Made by a program: the position numbers and the translations under genes. Below, one piece after another: positions 6,770 through 14,341 of a stretch of DNA of 64,000 nt (position 1 is its first letter; each line of letters begins with the position of its first letter). Source of the DNA: an uncultured Clostridia bacterium (GTDB taxonomy: Bacteria > Bacillota > Clostridia > Christensenellales > Borkfalkiaceae); the NCBI GenBank assembly GCA_934248055.1, contig CAKQKI010000007.1:1-64000 (forward strand), in the 5' to 3' direction. Under the pieces are notes generated by a model that had not been told where the DNA came from, made no database searches, and worked only from the letters and a program-made list of their open reading frames with translations.

Positions 6770-7648
6770 ATGAAAAAATTCTTAACTTTTTTGGTTTCCG
6801 TCATAATGACGGCGAGCGTGCTTTCTTTTACCGCTTGCGGCGGCAATAAAGGAAAAGATATAAGCGGAGCAAAAAGCGTTGCGGACCTTGCGGGCGCGAA
6901 AATTTCCGCGCAATCGGGTACGTTTCACGAAACGGCCCGTTCGCAGATAAAGGACGTAAAAGGCGCGATTTACAATGATTTCGATCAGATGTACGTCGCT
7001 TTGACTTCCGGTGCGATCGACGGTTACATTGCAGAAGAACCCACCGCGCTTAATTTAACTCTTAAAAACAGCAAAATAGGTTATCTTCCTTTTATAAACA
7101 ACGAAAACGGCTTTAAAGCAACTTACGACGATACGGCAATCGCTATAGGTTGCCGCAAAGGCAGCGACTGGCCCGAACGCATAAATCCCATACTCGAAGG
7201 CATTTCTGAAGAATCGAGAATCGAACTTATGAAACAGTGCGCAAGAGTAGGTGCGGGCGTTGAAAATATCGACGCTTACGCCGTATCGAACGCCGCTCCC
7301 GAAACTACGAGCGGAACGCTGAAAGTCGCTATGGAATGCGCTTACGCGCCGTTCAACTGGACTCAGACCGATAATAAAAACGGCGCCGTTCCCATTGCGA
7401 GCAAAGGTTCGGAAGGTCTGTATGCAAACGGCTTTGACGTTCAGATTGCAAAATACGTTGCAAACGCTCTCGGTTTAAAACTCGAAATCCACGCGATAGA
7501 ATGGGGCAGTCTTATTCCCGGAGTAAAAGCAGGCACTTACGATCTTATCGCAGCGGGTATGTCTCCCACCGCCGAAAGAAGAGCGGAGGTAGACTTTACC
7601 ACGAATTATTATTCGTCTAATCTCGTTGTAATTTACAAAAAAGCATAA
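6770..7648 (+). CDS. Amino-acid (probably lysine) ABC transporter binding lipoprotein, circularly permuted
   Basis: 292 residues from the ATG at 6770, which has AAAGGAG upstream. Longer in-frame starts would lie in the terminator. A lipoprotein signal ends at FTAC (Cys23). The mature part has both halves of an SBP_bac_3 domain in swapped order. Residues about 32-165 (SVADLAGAKISAQSGT, IDGYIAEEPTA, TAIAIGCRKGSDW, ISEESRIELM) match the usual C-terminal half. Residues about 184-292 (LKVAMECAYAPFNWTQ, GFDVQIAKYVANALG, AAGMSPTAERRAEVDFT, SSNLVVIYKK) match the usual N-terminal half. The new ends fall at the interlobe hinge. With the permease and ATPase it forms a high-affinity importer. Lysine is inferred from the riboswitch. 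Confidence 0.88.
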   Translation: MKKFLTFLVSVIMTASVLSFTACGGNKGKDISGAKSVADLAGAKISAQSGTFHETARSQIKDVKGAIYNDFDQMYVALTSGAIDGYIAEEPTALNLTLKNSKIGYLPFINNENGFKATYDDTAIAIGCRKGSDWPERINPILEGISEESRIELMKQCARVGAGVENIDAYAVSNAAPETTSGTLKVAMECAYAPFNWTQTDNKNGAVPIASKGSEGLYANGFDVQIAKYVANALGLKLEIHAIEWGSLIPGVKAGTYDLIAAGMSPTAERRAEVDFTTNYYSSNLVVIYKKA

Positions 7649-7649
7649 T

Positions 7650-7684
7650 CGGGTTAAAACGCAGTCGCTTGCGGTTAACGCCCG
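7650..7684 (+). repeat. Intergenic hairpin (TTGCGGWTAA family), copy 2
   Basis: CGGGTTAA (7650-7657) pairs with TTAACGCCCG (7675-7684), and CGCA/TGCG pair inside around GTCGCT. It lies between the binding-protein and permease genes, where such hairpins often protect the upstream mRNA and allow excess binding protein. The sequence GCAGTCGCTTGCGGTTAA is shared with the elements at 3102 and 46496. Confidence 0.5.
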
Positions 7685-7705
7685 ACAGGCATTAAGGATA
7701 AAGAA

Positions 7706-8467
7706 ATGGGTTTTTTTCAAAACGTCTGGTCTATTTTAACAAAATATTACGTGTTTTTATTGCGTGGCGTGGGCTATACTCTGTTACTTTCTTTAACAGG
7801 CACGCTTGCGGGTCTTCTGATAGGGCTTCTGATAGGAGTTTTCCGTACTATTCCCGAACCGAAGCATAAATCCGCAAGAGCAATAAAAAAAATCGCCGAC
7901 TTTATTCTGTCTGCGTATATCGAAGTTTTCCGCGGTACGCCCATGATGGTTCAGGCAATGGTCATTTACTGGGGTTACGCTTTTGCAAGCGGCGGCAATA
8001 CTTTGCCGCTTATTCCGTCGGGTATTTTAATCGTGTCTATCAACACGGGCGCGTACATGGCGGAAATCGTCCGCGGCGGTATAATTTCGATAGATAAAGG
8101 GCAGTTCGAGGGCGCGCACGCCGTGGGTATGACGCATTTTCAAACGATGACGCGCGTCGTTATTCCGCAGGTTTTACGCAATATTCTGCCGTCGGTAAGC
8201 AACGAGTTTATAGTCAACGTGAAAGACACTTCCGTTCTTAACGTAATAGGCGTTACTGAATTATATTTCTTTGCGGGAAAGATTTATAAACTTAACCTTC
8301 AACTTTTTGAAACTTATCTCATCGTTTGCGTTATTTACTTTATTCTTACGTTTAGTATTTCCCGACTTCTTCGCTTTATCGAAAAGAAGATGGACGGAAA
8401 TAAAAATTACACCGTGTTCGGTTCTCAATCCGATCCGCAAGCCGAAATTCGCGTGGGGGAAAATTAA
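7706..8467 (+). CDS. Amino-acid ABC transporter permease (HisM/GlnP type)
   Basis: 253 residues with about five transmembrane helices, beginning LLRGVGYTLLLSLTGTLAGLL, the standard N-terminus of polar amino-acid permeases. The EAA coupling motif region reads GGIISIDKGQFEGAHAVGM (about 127-145) followed by RVVIPQVLRNILPS, where the ATPase docks. A basic cytoplasmic tail closes the protein. The start has AAGGAT upstream. It is followed directly by the ATPase gene with no gap. One permease gene implies a homodimeric channel. It sits in the operon behind the lysine riboswitch. Confidence 0.92.
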   Translation: MGFFQNVWSILTKYYVFLLRGVGYTLLLSLTGTLAGLLIGLLIGVFRTIPEPKHKSARAIKKIADFILSAYIEVFRGTPMMVQAMVIYWGYAFASGGNTLPLIPSGILIVSINTGAYMAEIVRGGIISIDKGQFEGAHAVGMTHFQTMTRVVIPQVLRNILPSVSNEFIVNVKDTSVLNVIGVTELYFFAGKIYKLNLQLFETYLIVCVIYFILTFSISRLLRFIEKKMDGNKNYTVFGSQSDPQAEIRVGEN

Positions 8468-9208
8468 ATGAGCGATTGCGTTATAAGAGTAGAAAATCTC
8501 AGAAAATCCTTCGGCGATAATTCCGTTTTAAAAGACGTTTCGTTTTCGGTAAACCGCGGCGACGTTATCTCCGTAATAGGTCCGTCGGGTTCGGGAAAAA
8601 GCACGATGTTAAGATGTATTAACCTTCTTGAACGGTACGACGGCGGCAAAATATTGTTTCACGGAGAAGACATAACCGATAAAAGCGTTAAACTTACCGA
8701 ATACCGCGCCAAAGTGGGAATGGTTTTTCAGTCGTTCAATCTTTTTAATAATATGAACGCGCTTGAAAATTGCGTAAGTCCGCAGGTTGCCGTTTTAAAG
8801 CGCGACAAAAAATACGCCGCCGAAGTAGCCGTTTCTTACCTTGAAAAAGTAGGAATGGGCGCGTACAGAAACGCTCGCCCGTCGCAACTTTCGGGCGGGC
8901 AGAAACAACGCGTTGCCATAGCGCGCGCGTTGTCTATGAATCCCGAAGTTATTCTGTTCGACGAGCCTACTTCCGCGCTCGATCCCGAAATGGTGGGAGA
9001 AGTGCTTTCCGTTATGAAAGACCTTGCGGAAAGCGGGCTTACCATGATCGTGGTAACTCACGAAATGACTTTTGCAAGAGACGTGTCCGATAAAGTTATT
9101 TTTATGGACGGCGGAGTGATAGTGGAAGAAGGTCCGCCGTACGAAATTTTCAACGCGCCGCGCGAAAGACGCACGCGCGAGTTTTTGCACAGACTTCTAT
9201 CAGAGTAA
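8468..9208 (+). CDS. Amino-acid ABC transporter ATPase (GlnQ/HisP type)
   Basis: 246 residues with all ABC motifs: Walker A GPSGSGKST (about 38-46), Q-loop FQSFNLFNNM, signature LSGGQKQR (about 138-145), Walker B VILFDEPTSALDPE and switch His VVTHEM. It hydrolyses ATP to drive the permease. It starts directly after the permease stop and ends the three-gene operon, with a terminator immediately after it. Confidence 0.95.
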   Translation: MSDCVIRVENLRKSFGDNSVLKDVSFSVNRGDVISVIGPSGSGKSTMLRCINLLERYDGGKILFHGEDITDKSVKLTEYRAKVGMVFQSFNLFNNMNALENCVSPQVAVLKRDKKYAAEVAVSYLEKVGMGAYRNARPSQLSGGQKQRVAIARALSMNPEVILFDEPTSALDPEMVGEVLSVMKDLAESGLTMIVVTHEMTFARDVSDKVIFMDGGVIVEEGPPYEIFNAPRERRTREFLHRLLSE

Positions 9209-9210
9209 AA

Positions 9211-9235
9211 AAACCGCTTTTTAAGCGGTTTTTTT
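9211..9235 (+). terminator. Terminator of the ABC operon
   Basis: AAACCGCTT / AAGCGGTTT 9-bp stem, three-base loop and a run of T, three bases after the ATPase stop. Confidence 0.93.
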
Positions 9236-9280
9236 GCGCCGTAAAAGCGGCGTTATTATAAAATTTTAACGATTTGCGGC

Positions 9281-11392
9281 TCAGCCGAGTTTTATTTTTT
9301 CAAGATCTTTAAGCCATTCGGAATTGCACGCGTCGGAAGGCATTCTGAAATCTCCGCGCGGCGACAGCGAAACGGAGCCTATCTTCACGCCGTCGGGAAG
9401 GCACGAACGCTTGAATTGCTGAGCAAAAAATCTCTTATAGAAATTAACGAGCCATTTATATAAAACTTCGTCCGAAAATTTATTGCAAAAGGCGATTTTA
9501 GCCACCCTGAAAATTTTTGACGGCTTGTAACCGAGCCTTATAGTATAGTAAAGATAAAAATCGTGCAGAATATACGGCCCCACGATATTTTCGGTTATCT
9601 GCACTATTTCTCCGTTTTCGGCGGGGATAAGTTCGGGAGAAACGGGGGTTGCGAGTACGTCGGAAAGAATTTCTTTTAAAACCCTATCCGATTTTTCGGC
9701 TTCGTGGCTTATAAGATAGCGAATAAGCGTTTTCGGAACGGAAGAGTTCACTCCGTACATACTCATGTGGTCGCCGTTATAAGTCGCCCAGCCGAGAGCA
9801 AGTTCCGAAAGGTCGCCCGTGCCTACAACCATTCCGCCCGTTTTATTCGCAATATCCATCAAAACCTGAGTTCTTTCGCGCGCCTGAGAGTTTTCGTAAG
9901 TTACGTCGGTAACGCGTTCGTCTTGCCCGATGTCTTTAAAATGCTGAATCACCGCTTTTGAAATATCAACTTCTTTAAGGGTAACGCCGAGCGATTCGGA
10001 AAGTTTCACCGCGTTGCTTTTTGTGCGGGCGGTAGTGCCGAAACACGGCATGGTTACGGCGATTACGTCTTTAACGTTGCGGCGCAAAAGGTTCATCGAG
10101 CGTACCGCCACGAGAAGGGCAAGGGTACTGTCAAGTCCGCCCGAAACGCCTATAACGAGCGTTTTTGCCCGTGCGTGTTCGACTCGCGCGGCAAGAGCGG
10201 TCGACTGCATGGTGAGAATTAGTTCGGAGCGGTTTTCAACGTCTTTTTTATCCTGCGGAACGAAAGGCGTTTCGGAAAAATATCGGTTTGTAATTTCTCC
10301 GCTCAGATCGAGCGAAAACCTTATCCGCCTGTATTCCGACGAGATTTCCCCGTCGTAATCGGATACTTTGCTTCTTTCGAACGCAAGAAAGTCAACGTCT
10401 ATATCGGCAACGGTAAGACCGCTTGAAAACAGCGGACTTTCCTGCAGAATTTTACCGTTTTCCGCTATTATGGAGTGTCCTGAAAAAACGAGATCGGTGG
10501 TCGATTCGCCGTAGCCGGAATTAGCGTAGATATAGGCGGTTGAAGAAGTTCCCGATTTTGCCGATATTAAAGTTCTTCTGTACTCGGCTTTTCCTATAAC
10601 TTCGTTGCTGCACGACAAATTTACCGTTATGAACGCGCCGTTTTTTGCGTGGATTGCGGACGGCGAAACGGATACCCACATATCTTCGCATATTTCCGCC
10701 GCTATCGTAAAGTTATCGCCGTTTTCGCATTCGTATATAATATTTTTACCGAACGGAACGGGTGCGCCGTCTATATAAACTTCGCTTAAATCGTCGTCCG
10801 CGCACTTAAAATGGCGTTTTTCATAAAACTCGTTATAATTAGGAAGATAAGTTTTAGGGGTTATTCCCAAAATTTTACCGTCCGAAACGGCAGCGGCAAC
10901 GTTATACAGGTTTCCGTTTTTGCGTATCGGCAGCCCTACGAACACGAATATGTTTTTGCCGAGCGAAAAATCTCTTATTTCTTTAAGACCTTTTAACGCG
11001 GCGTCAAGAATCGTTTGCTGATAAAAAAGATCGCTTAAAGTATAACCCGTTAAACAAAGTTCCGGAAAAACCACGAGTTTGATTCCGAGCGATTCCGCTT
11101 CGCTTATATATCTTTCGATTTCGATAACGTTTTCGGTAACGTCGCCGAGTCTGACTCGCGGAGTGCAGGCGGCAACTTTAATAAACCCGTCGAACGCGTG
11201 TTTTTCTCCTTCGTCGCGCGTTAAAGCGGCGGTTAATTTTTCAAGCGTTTCTATTTTAACGCTTTTGGTCCCGCGGGAAAGTATTTTGTTGAGAGTTCCG
11301 AGCGGAATTCCGCTTCTTTCGGATAATTCGCACGCGGTGAGTTTCAATCTGCTTTTCTCTTTCAGTATTTCTTCCAAATTTAAAACTTTCAT
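9281..11392 (-). CDS. nadE: Glutamine-dependent NAD+ synthetase with N-terminal HTH domain
   Basis: 703 residues, about 60 longer than usual. Residues about 10-60 form an XRE-like helix-turn-helix (LTACELSERSGIPLGTLNKI...KIETLEKLTAAL). Residues about 70-340 are the nitrilase-type glutaminase, with the triad Glu in FPELCLTGY, Lys in TPKTYLPN and Cys in NLSCSNEVIG. Residues about 390-690 are the NAD synthetase with the PP-loop VIGVSGGLDST. It amidates nicotinic acid adenine dinucleotide with ammonia from glutamine, the last step of NAD synthesis. The HTH suggests DNA binding and perhaps autoregulation. The ATG is six bases from the -10 box, so the mRNA is probably leaderless. Domain assignment is sure; the regulatory role is inference. 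Confidence 0.93.
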   Translation of the reverse strand: MKVLNLEEILKEKSRLKLTACELSERSGIPLGTLNKILSRGTKSVKIETLEKLTAALTRDEGEKHAFDGFIKVAACTPRVRLGDVTENVIEIERYISEAESLGIKLVVFPELCLTGYTLSDLFYQQTILDAALKGLKEIRDFSLGKNIFVFVGLPIRKNGNLYNVAAAVSDGKILGITPKTYLPNYNEFYEKRHFKCADDDLSEVYIDGAPVPFGKNIIYECENGDNFTIAAEICEDMWVSVSPSAIHAKNGAFITVNLSCSNEVIGKAEYRRTLISAKSGTSSTAYIYANSGYGESTTDLVFSGHSIIAENGKILQESPLFSSGLTVADIDVDFLAFERSKVSDYDGEISSEYRRIRFSLDLSGEITNRYFSETPFVPQDKKDVENRSELILTMQSTALAARVEHARAKTLVIGVSGGLDSTLALLVAVRSMNLLRRNVKDVIAVTMPCFGTTARTKSNAVKLSESLGVTLKEVDISKAVIQHFKDIGQDERVTDVTYENSQARERTQVLMDIANKTGGMVVGTGDLSELALGWATYNGDHMSMYGVNSSVPKTLIRYLISHEAEKSDRVLKEILSDVLATPVSPELIPAENGEIVQITENIVGPYILHDFYLYYTIRLGYKPSKIFRVAKIAFCNKFSDEVLYKWLVNFYKRFFAQQFKRSCLPDGVKIGSVSLSPRGDFRMPSDACNSEWLKDLEKIKLG

Positions 11393-11398
11393 AATTGA

Positions 11399-11427
11399 AT
11401 TATACCGCTTTTATATGAATTTGTAAA
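11399..11427 (-). promoter_or_regulatory. Promoter of nadE, leaderless layout
   Basis: Minus strand: -35 TTTACA (11427-11422), 17-base spacer, -10 TATAAT (11404-11399), then six bases to the ATG. No Shine-Dalgarno site. Confidence 0.78.
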
Positions 11428-11468
11428 GTATTTTATATTTTTTAATAATTTTATATGAAAATATTTAT

Positions 11469-11556
11469 ACGGTTTACCGTTTTTTATAATTTGAGAAAAA
11501 TTATATAGTTTGTCCGTAAAAAACTAAATACTGTATTTTGTACGCCGACAAAATAC
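11469..11556. promoter_or_regulatory. Operator-like inverted repeats between nadE and thrC
   Basis: Two inverted repeats lie in the 223-base divergent region. ACGGT-TT-ACCGT is at 11469-11480. A perfect 9-bp pair GTATTTTGT / ACAAAATAC with a six-base gap is at 11533-11556. The core GTATTTT recurs at 11428-11434 beside the nadE -35 and at 11583-11589 overlapping the thrC -35. They look like binding sites for a regulator of one or both divergent genes. No U-tract follows, so terminators are unlikely. Confidence 0.5.
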
Positions 11557-11580
11557 TTTTTGTTTTTTGTGCGCAAACAG

Positions 11581-11609
11581 TTGTATTTTAAAATATAATG
11601 TTATATGAT
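11581..11609 (+). promoter_or_regulatory. Possible promoter of the threonine operon, leaderless layout
   Basis: -35 TTGTAT (11581-11586), 17-base spacer, -10 TATGAT (11604-11609), then six bases to the ATG at 11616. An alternative -10 TATAAT sits at 11594-11599 but lacks a matching -35. Confidence 0.5.
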
Positions 11610-11615
11610 AGATGC

Positions 11616-13904
11616 ATGTATATAAGCACGAGAGGCGGGGAAAGATTACCCGCAAGCAAAGCGATAATAAAAGGTCTTGCGTGCGACGGCGGTTTGTTTT
11701 TACCCGAAAAGATTGAAAAAATAGACGTTAAAGCCGCGCTTTATAAGACTTATTGCGAAATCGCCGAAGAAGTTTTTAAAATATTTTTCGACGATTTTAC
11801 GCCAGACGAGATAAAGTATTGCGTTTCGTCGGCGTATAACGCGGATAATTTCCGCGACGAAATCGCGCGGGTTAAAAATTTCGGCAACGTTTCGTTTCTC
11901 GAATTGTGGCACGGACCTACGCTCGCTTTCAAAGATATGGCTTTAACGGCGCTGCCGTATCTTATAGAAGTGGCGAAAAAGAAAAACGGAGTAAGCGACA
12001 AGTCGCTCACGCTCGTTGCTACTTCTGGCGATACGGGCGGCGCGGCTCTTTCGAGTTTTATGAAAAACCCCGCGTTTTCGACTATCGTGGTTTATCCGCG
12101 CGGCGGCGTTTCGGAAATTCAGGAAAAGCAAATGCTTTACTATTCCGACGAAAAAACTTCGGCTTACGCATATAACGGAAATTTCGACGATTGCCAGAAC
12201 CTTGTAAAAGATATTTTTTCAAAATACCCCGAAAATAACGGCGTTTCTCTGATTTCCGCTAATTCGATAAATATAGGAAGGCTCGTTCCGCAAGTCGTTT
12301 ATTACGTTTACGCTTATTCGGAATGTCTGAAAAAGGGATATATAAACGACGGCGAAAAATTATCCGTTTGCGTGCCTACGGGCAATTTCGGTGATATTTT
12401 CGCGGCGTATCTTGCAAGAGAAGCGGGCGTTCCGATAGGGAAGTTTATATGCGCTTCGAACGTAAACAACGTTCTTACTGATTTTTTCGAAAGCGGCGTA
12501 TACGACAGGAAAAGAGAGTTTAAAAAATCTAATTCTCCCGCAATGGACATACTCGTTTCTTCAAATCTCGAAAGGTTGCTGTATTACGCGGAAAATAAGA
12601 ACGCCGCCGCGGTTTCCGAATATATGAACGGACTGAAAAACGCGGGTAAATTCAAAATAAACGAAAATTCCCGTAAAAACCTGACCGATTTTTCAGCGGC
12701 GTACTCTACCGAAGAAGAAACGGTAAAGGCGATTAAAAAAGCGTATGACGAACTCCGCTATCTTATCGATCCGCATACGGCAGTCGCGTACGATTGCTAT
12801 AATAAACTCAAAGTAAAAGAAAAAACGCTTATCGTGTCTACCGCAAGCCCGTATAAATTCCCCGAAACGGTTTCCGAAGCCATAGGTCTTAATAAAAGAA
12901 AAAGCGAATTTTTATTGATTCGCGATATTGCGCGCACGGTCGGCGAAAAAGTGCCTTACGGCATTAAAAAACTCGAAAAAAGCGTAAAAAAGCCCTGCGT
13001 TATATCGGAAGCGGAGTTAAGAGAAGCGGTGCTTATGAAACGTAACGCCGTTCAGGTTACCGTTCCTTGCACTACGGCGAATTTAGGTTCGGCGTTCGAT
13101 TCGGCGGGAATGGCGTTATCGCTTGAAAATTCCTTTTTATTCGAGCGTTGCGAAAAAGACGATACCGACGGAAACGAAAGCGACAACCTTATTTTAAAGG
13201 CGTATAAACGCGTTTTTGAAAAGTCGTGCGGAGAATATATCCCCGTAAAAATAACCGAAATTAAAAACGAAGTGCCTTGCGCAAGGGGTCTCGGCAGCAG
13301 CGCAACCTGCGTGGTAGCGGGCGTTCTCGCCGCAAATTACTTTTTGAAAGACGTTTATTCCCGAAACGAACTTCTGCGATTTATGACGGACGTAGAAGGG
13401 CATCCCGACAACGTTGCCCCCGCGTTTCTCGGCGGACTCGTAAGCGCCGTGGATTTAAAAGATAAAATTATCGCGGTACGCGAAAAAGTCTTTAAAAAAC
13501 TTAAAATTTTTGCGCTTATTCCCGATTTCGAGTTATCGACGGCAAAGTCGAGAAAGGCTCTTAAAAAGGAATATACTCTTAAAGAAGTAACGTATAACCT
13601 GTCGCGGGCGGCAATACTTTCCCGCGCGATGGAAACGGGAAATATGAATTTAATAAAAGAAGCGGTTAAAGATTGCATTCACGAGCCTTATCGTTATCCG
13701 CTTATAAAAGGCGGATACGAAATGAAAGCGGCCGCCGAAAAACTCGGATACGCCGTCGCGGTGAGCGGCGCGGGGCCTGCTCTCATCGCTTTCGGCTACG
13801 GTAACGGTTTTAAAAAAGAAATGATTAAAAACGGCGGCGGAGCGAAATGGGAAATAAAAGAATTAAAAGTAATAAACAAAGGAGCGACGATAAATGGTAA
13901 GTGA
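11616..13904 (+). CDS. thrC-thrB: Fused threonine synthase - homoserine kinase
   Basis: 762 residues from the chosen ATG (MYISTRGGERL). The first ~465 residues are threonine synthase, with the PLP lysine in LWHGPTLAFKDMALTALP (Lys106), the ATSGDTGGAAL loop and a late VPTGNFGDIFAAYLAREAGV. From about Met474 the GHMP homoserine kinase follows, with VPCTTANLGSAFDSAGMAL, the ATP loop PCARGLGSSATCVVAG, EGHPDNVAPAFLGG and the C-terminal AVSGAGPALIAF. One chain would thus phosphorylate homoserine and convert the product to threonine. Six codons upstream of the chosen start are open but overlap the -10 region. No Shine-Dalgarno site is visible. It is first in the threonine operon and overlaps the next gene by 11 bases. 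Confidence 0.93.
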   Translation: MYISTRGGERLPASKAIIKGLACDGGLFLPEKIEKIDVKAALYKTYCEIAEEVFKIFFDDFTPDEIKYCVSSAYNADNFRDEIARVKNFGNVSFLELWHGPTLAFKDMALTALPYLIEVAKKKNGVSDKSLTLVATSGDTGGAALSSFMKNPAFSTIVVYPRGGVSEIQEKQMLYYSDEKTSAYAYNGNFDDCQNLVKDIFSKYPENNGVSLISANSINIGRLVPQVVYYVYAYSECLKKGYINDGEKLSVCVPTGNFGDIFAAYLAREAGVPIGKFICASNVNNVLTDFFESGVYDRKREFKKSNSPAMDILVSSNLERLLYYAENKNAAAVSEYMNGLKNAGKFKINENSRKNLTDFSAAYSTEEETVKAIKKAYDELRYLIDPHTAVAYDCYNKLKVKEKTLIVSTASPYKFPETVSEAIGLNKRKSEFLLIRDIARTVGEKVPYGIKKLEKSVKKPCVISEAELREAVLMKRNAVQVTVPCTTANLGSAFDSAGMALSLENSFLFERCEKDDTDGNESDNLILKAYKRVFEKSCGEYIPVKITEIKNEVPCARGLGSSATCVVAGVLAANYFLKDVYSRNELLRFMTDVEGHPDNVAPAFLGGLVSAVDLKDKIIAVREKVFKKLKIFALIPDFELSTAKSRKALKKEYTLKEVTYNLSRAAILSRAMETGNMNLIKEAVKDCIHEPYRYPLIKGGYEMKAAAEKLGYAVAVSGAGPALIAFGYGNGFKKEMIKNGGGAKWEIKELKVINKGATINGK

Positions 13905-14325
13905 ATTTTTAATGATACACAAAGACGTGTTGCCGCCGTGTTACGAGCAGGTGGTAAAAGCAGTAAGGTTGGTTGAGCAGGACGGAAAAAGCGTAAGCGA
14001 CGTTTGCAAGGAAACGGGAATAAGCCGTTCTACTTTTTATAAGTATAAAGACAAGGTTTTCGAACTTTCCGGAAATCTCGGAAGAAAGGCGATAATTTCT
14101 TTCAGAACGGAAAACGAAAAAGGGGTGCTTTCTAATATCCTTAACGAAATAGCGAACTTTAACGGCAATATTCTTACCATAAATCAGGATATGCCCATAC
14201 ATAACGTAGCGTATATAACCATAACGCTCGAAACGGACGAACTTGCAATATCGGTTTACGAACTTATATCTGGTTTGAGAAAAGTACCCAAGGTAAAAGA
14301 CGTAAACTTGCTTGCGTTTGAATAA
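13894..14325 (+). CDS. ACT-domain protein with HTH (UPF0735/PheB-like)
   Basis: 143 residues. The N-terminal part (about 20-52, EQDGKSVSDVCKETGISRSTFYKYKD) is a helix-turn-helix. The C-terminal part (about 65-140, KAIISFRTENEKGVLSNILNEIA) is an ACT domain, the amino-acid sensing fold. The UPF0735 family is common beside homoserine dehydrogenase genes in Bacillota and is thought to be regulatory. AAAGGAG sits seven bases before the ATG inside the end of thrC-thrB, so expression is coupled. As the homoserine dehydrogenase here has no ACT tail, this protein may supply feedback sensing. That is inference. Confidence 0.85.
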   Translation: MVSEFLMIHKDVLPPCYEQVVKAVRLVEQDGKSVSDVCKETGISRSTFYKYKDKVFELSGNLGRKAIISFRTENEKGVLSNILNEIANFNGNILTINQDMPIHNVAYITITLETDELAISVYELISGLRKVPKVKDVNLLAFE

Positions 14326-14341
14326 ACAAGGGGGTAAATAA

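Noticed and set aside
11428..11615. T-box leader for the threonine operon
   Set aside because: The region between promoter and start is too short, and there is no T-box sequence or terminator.
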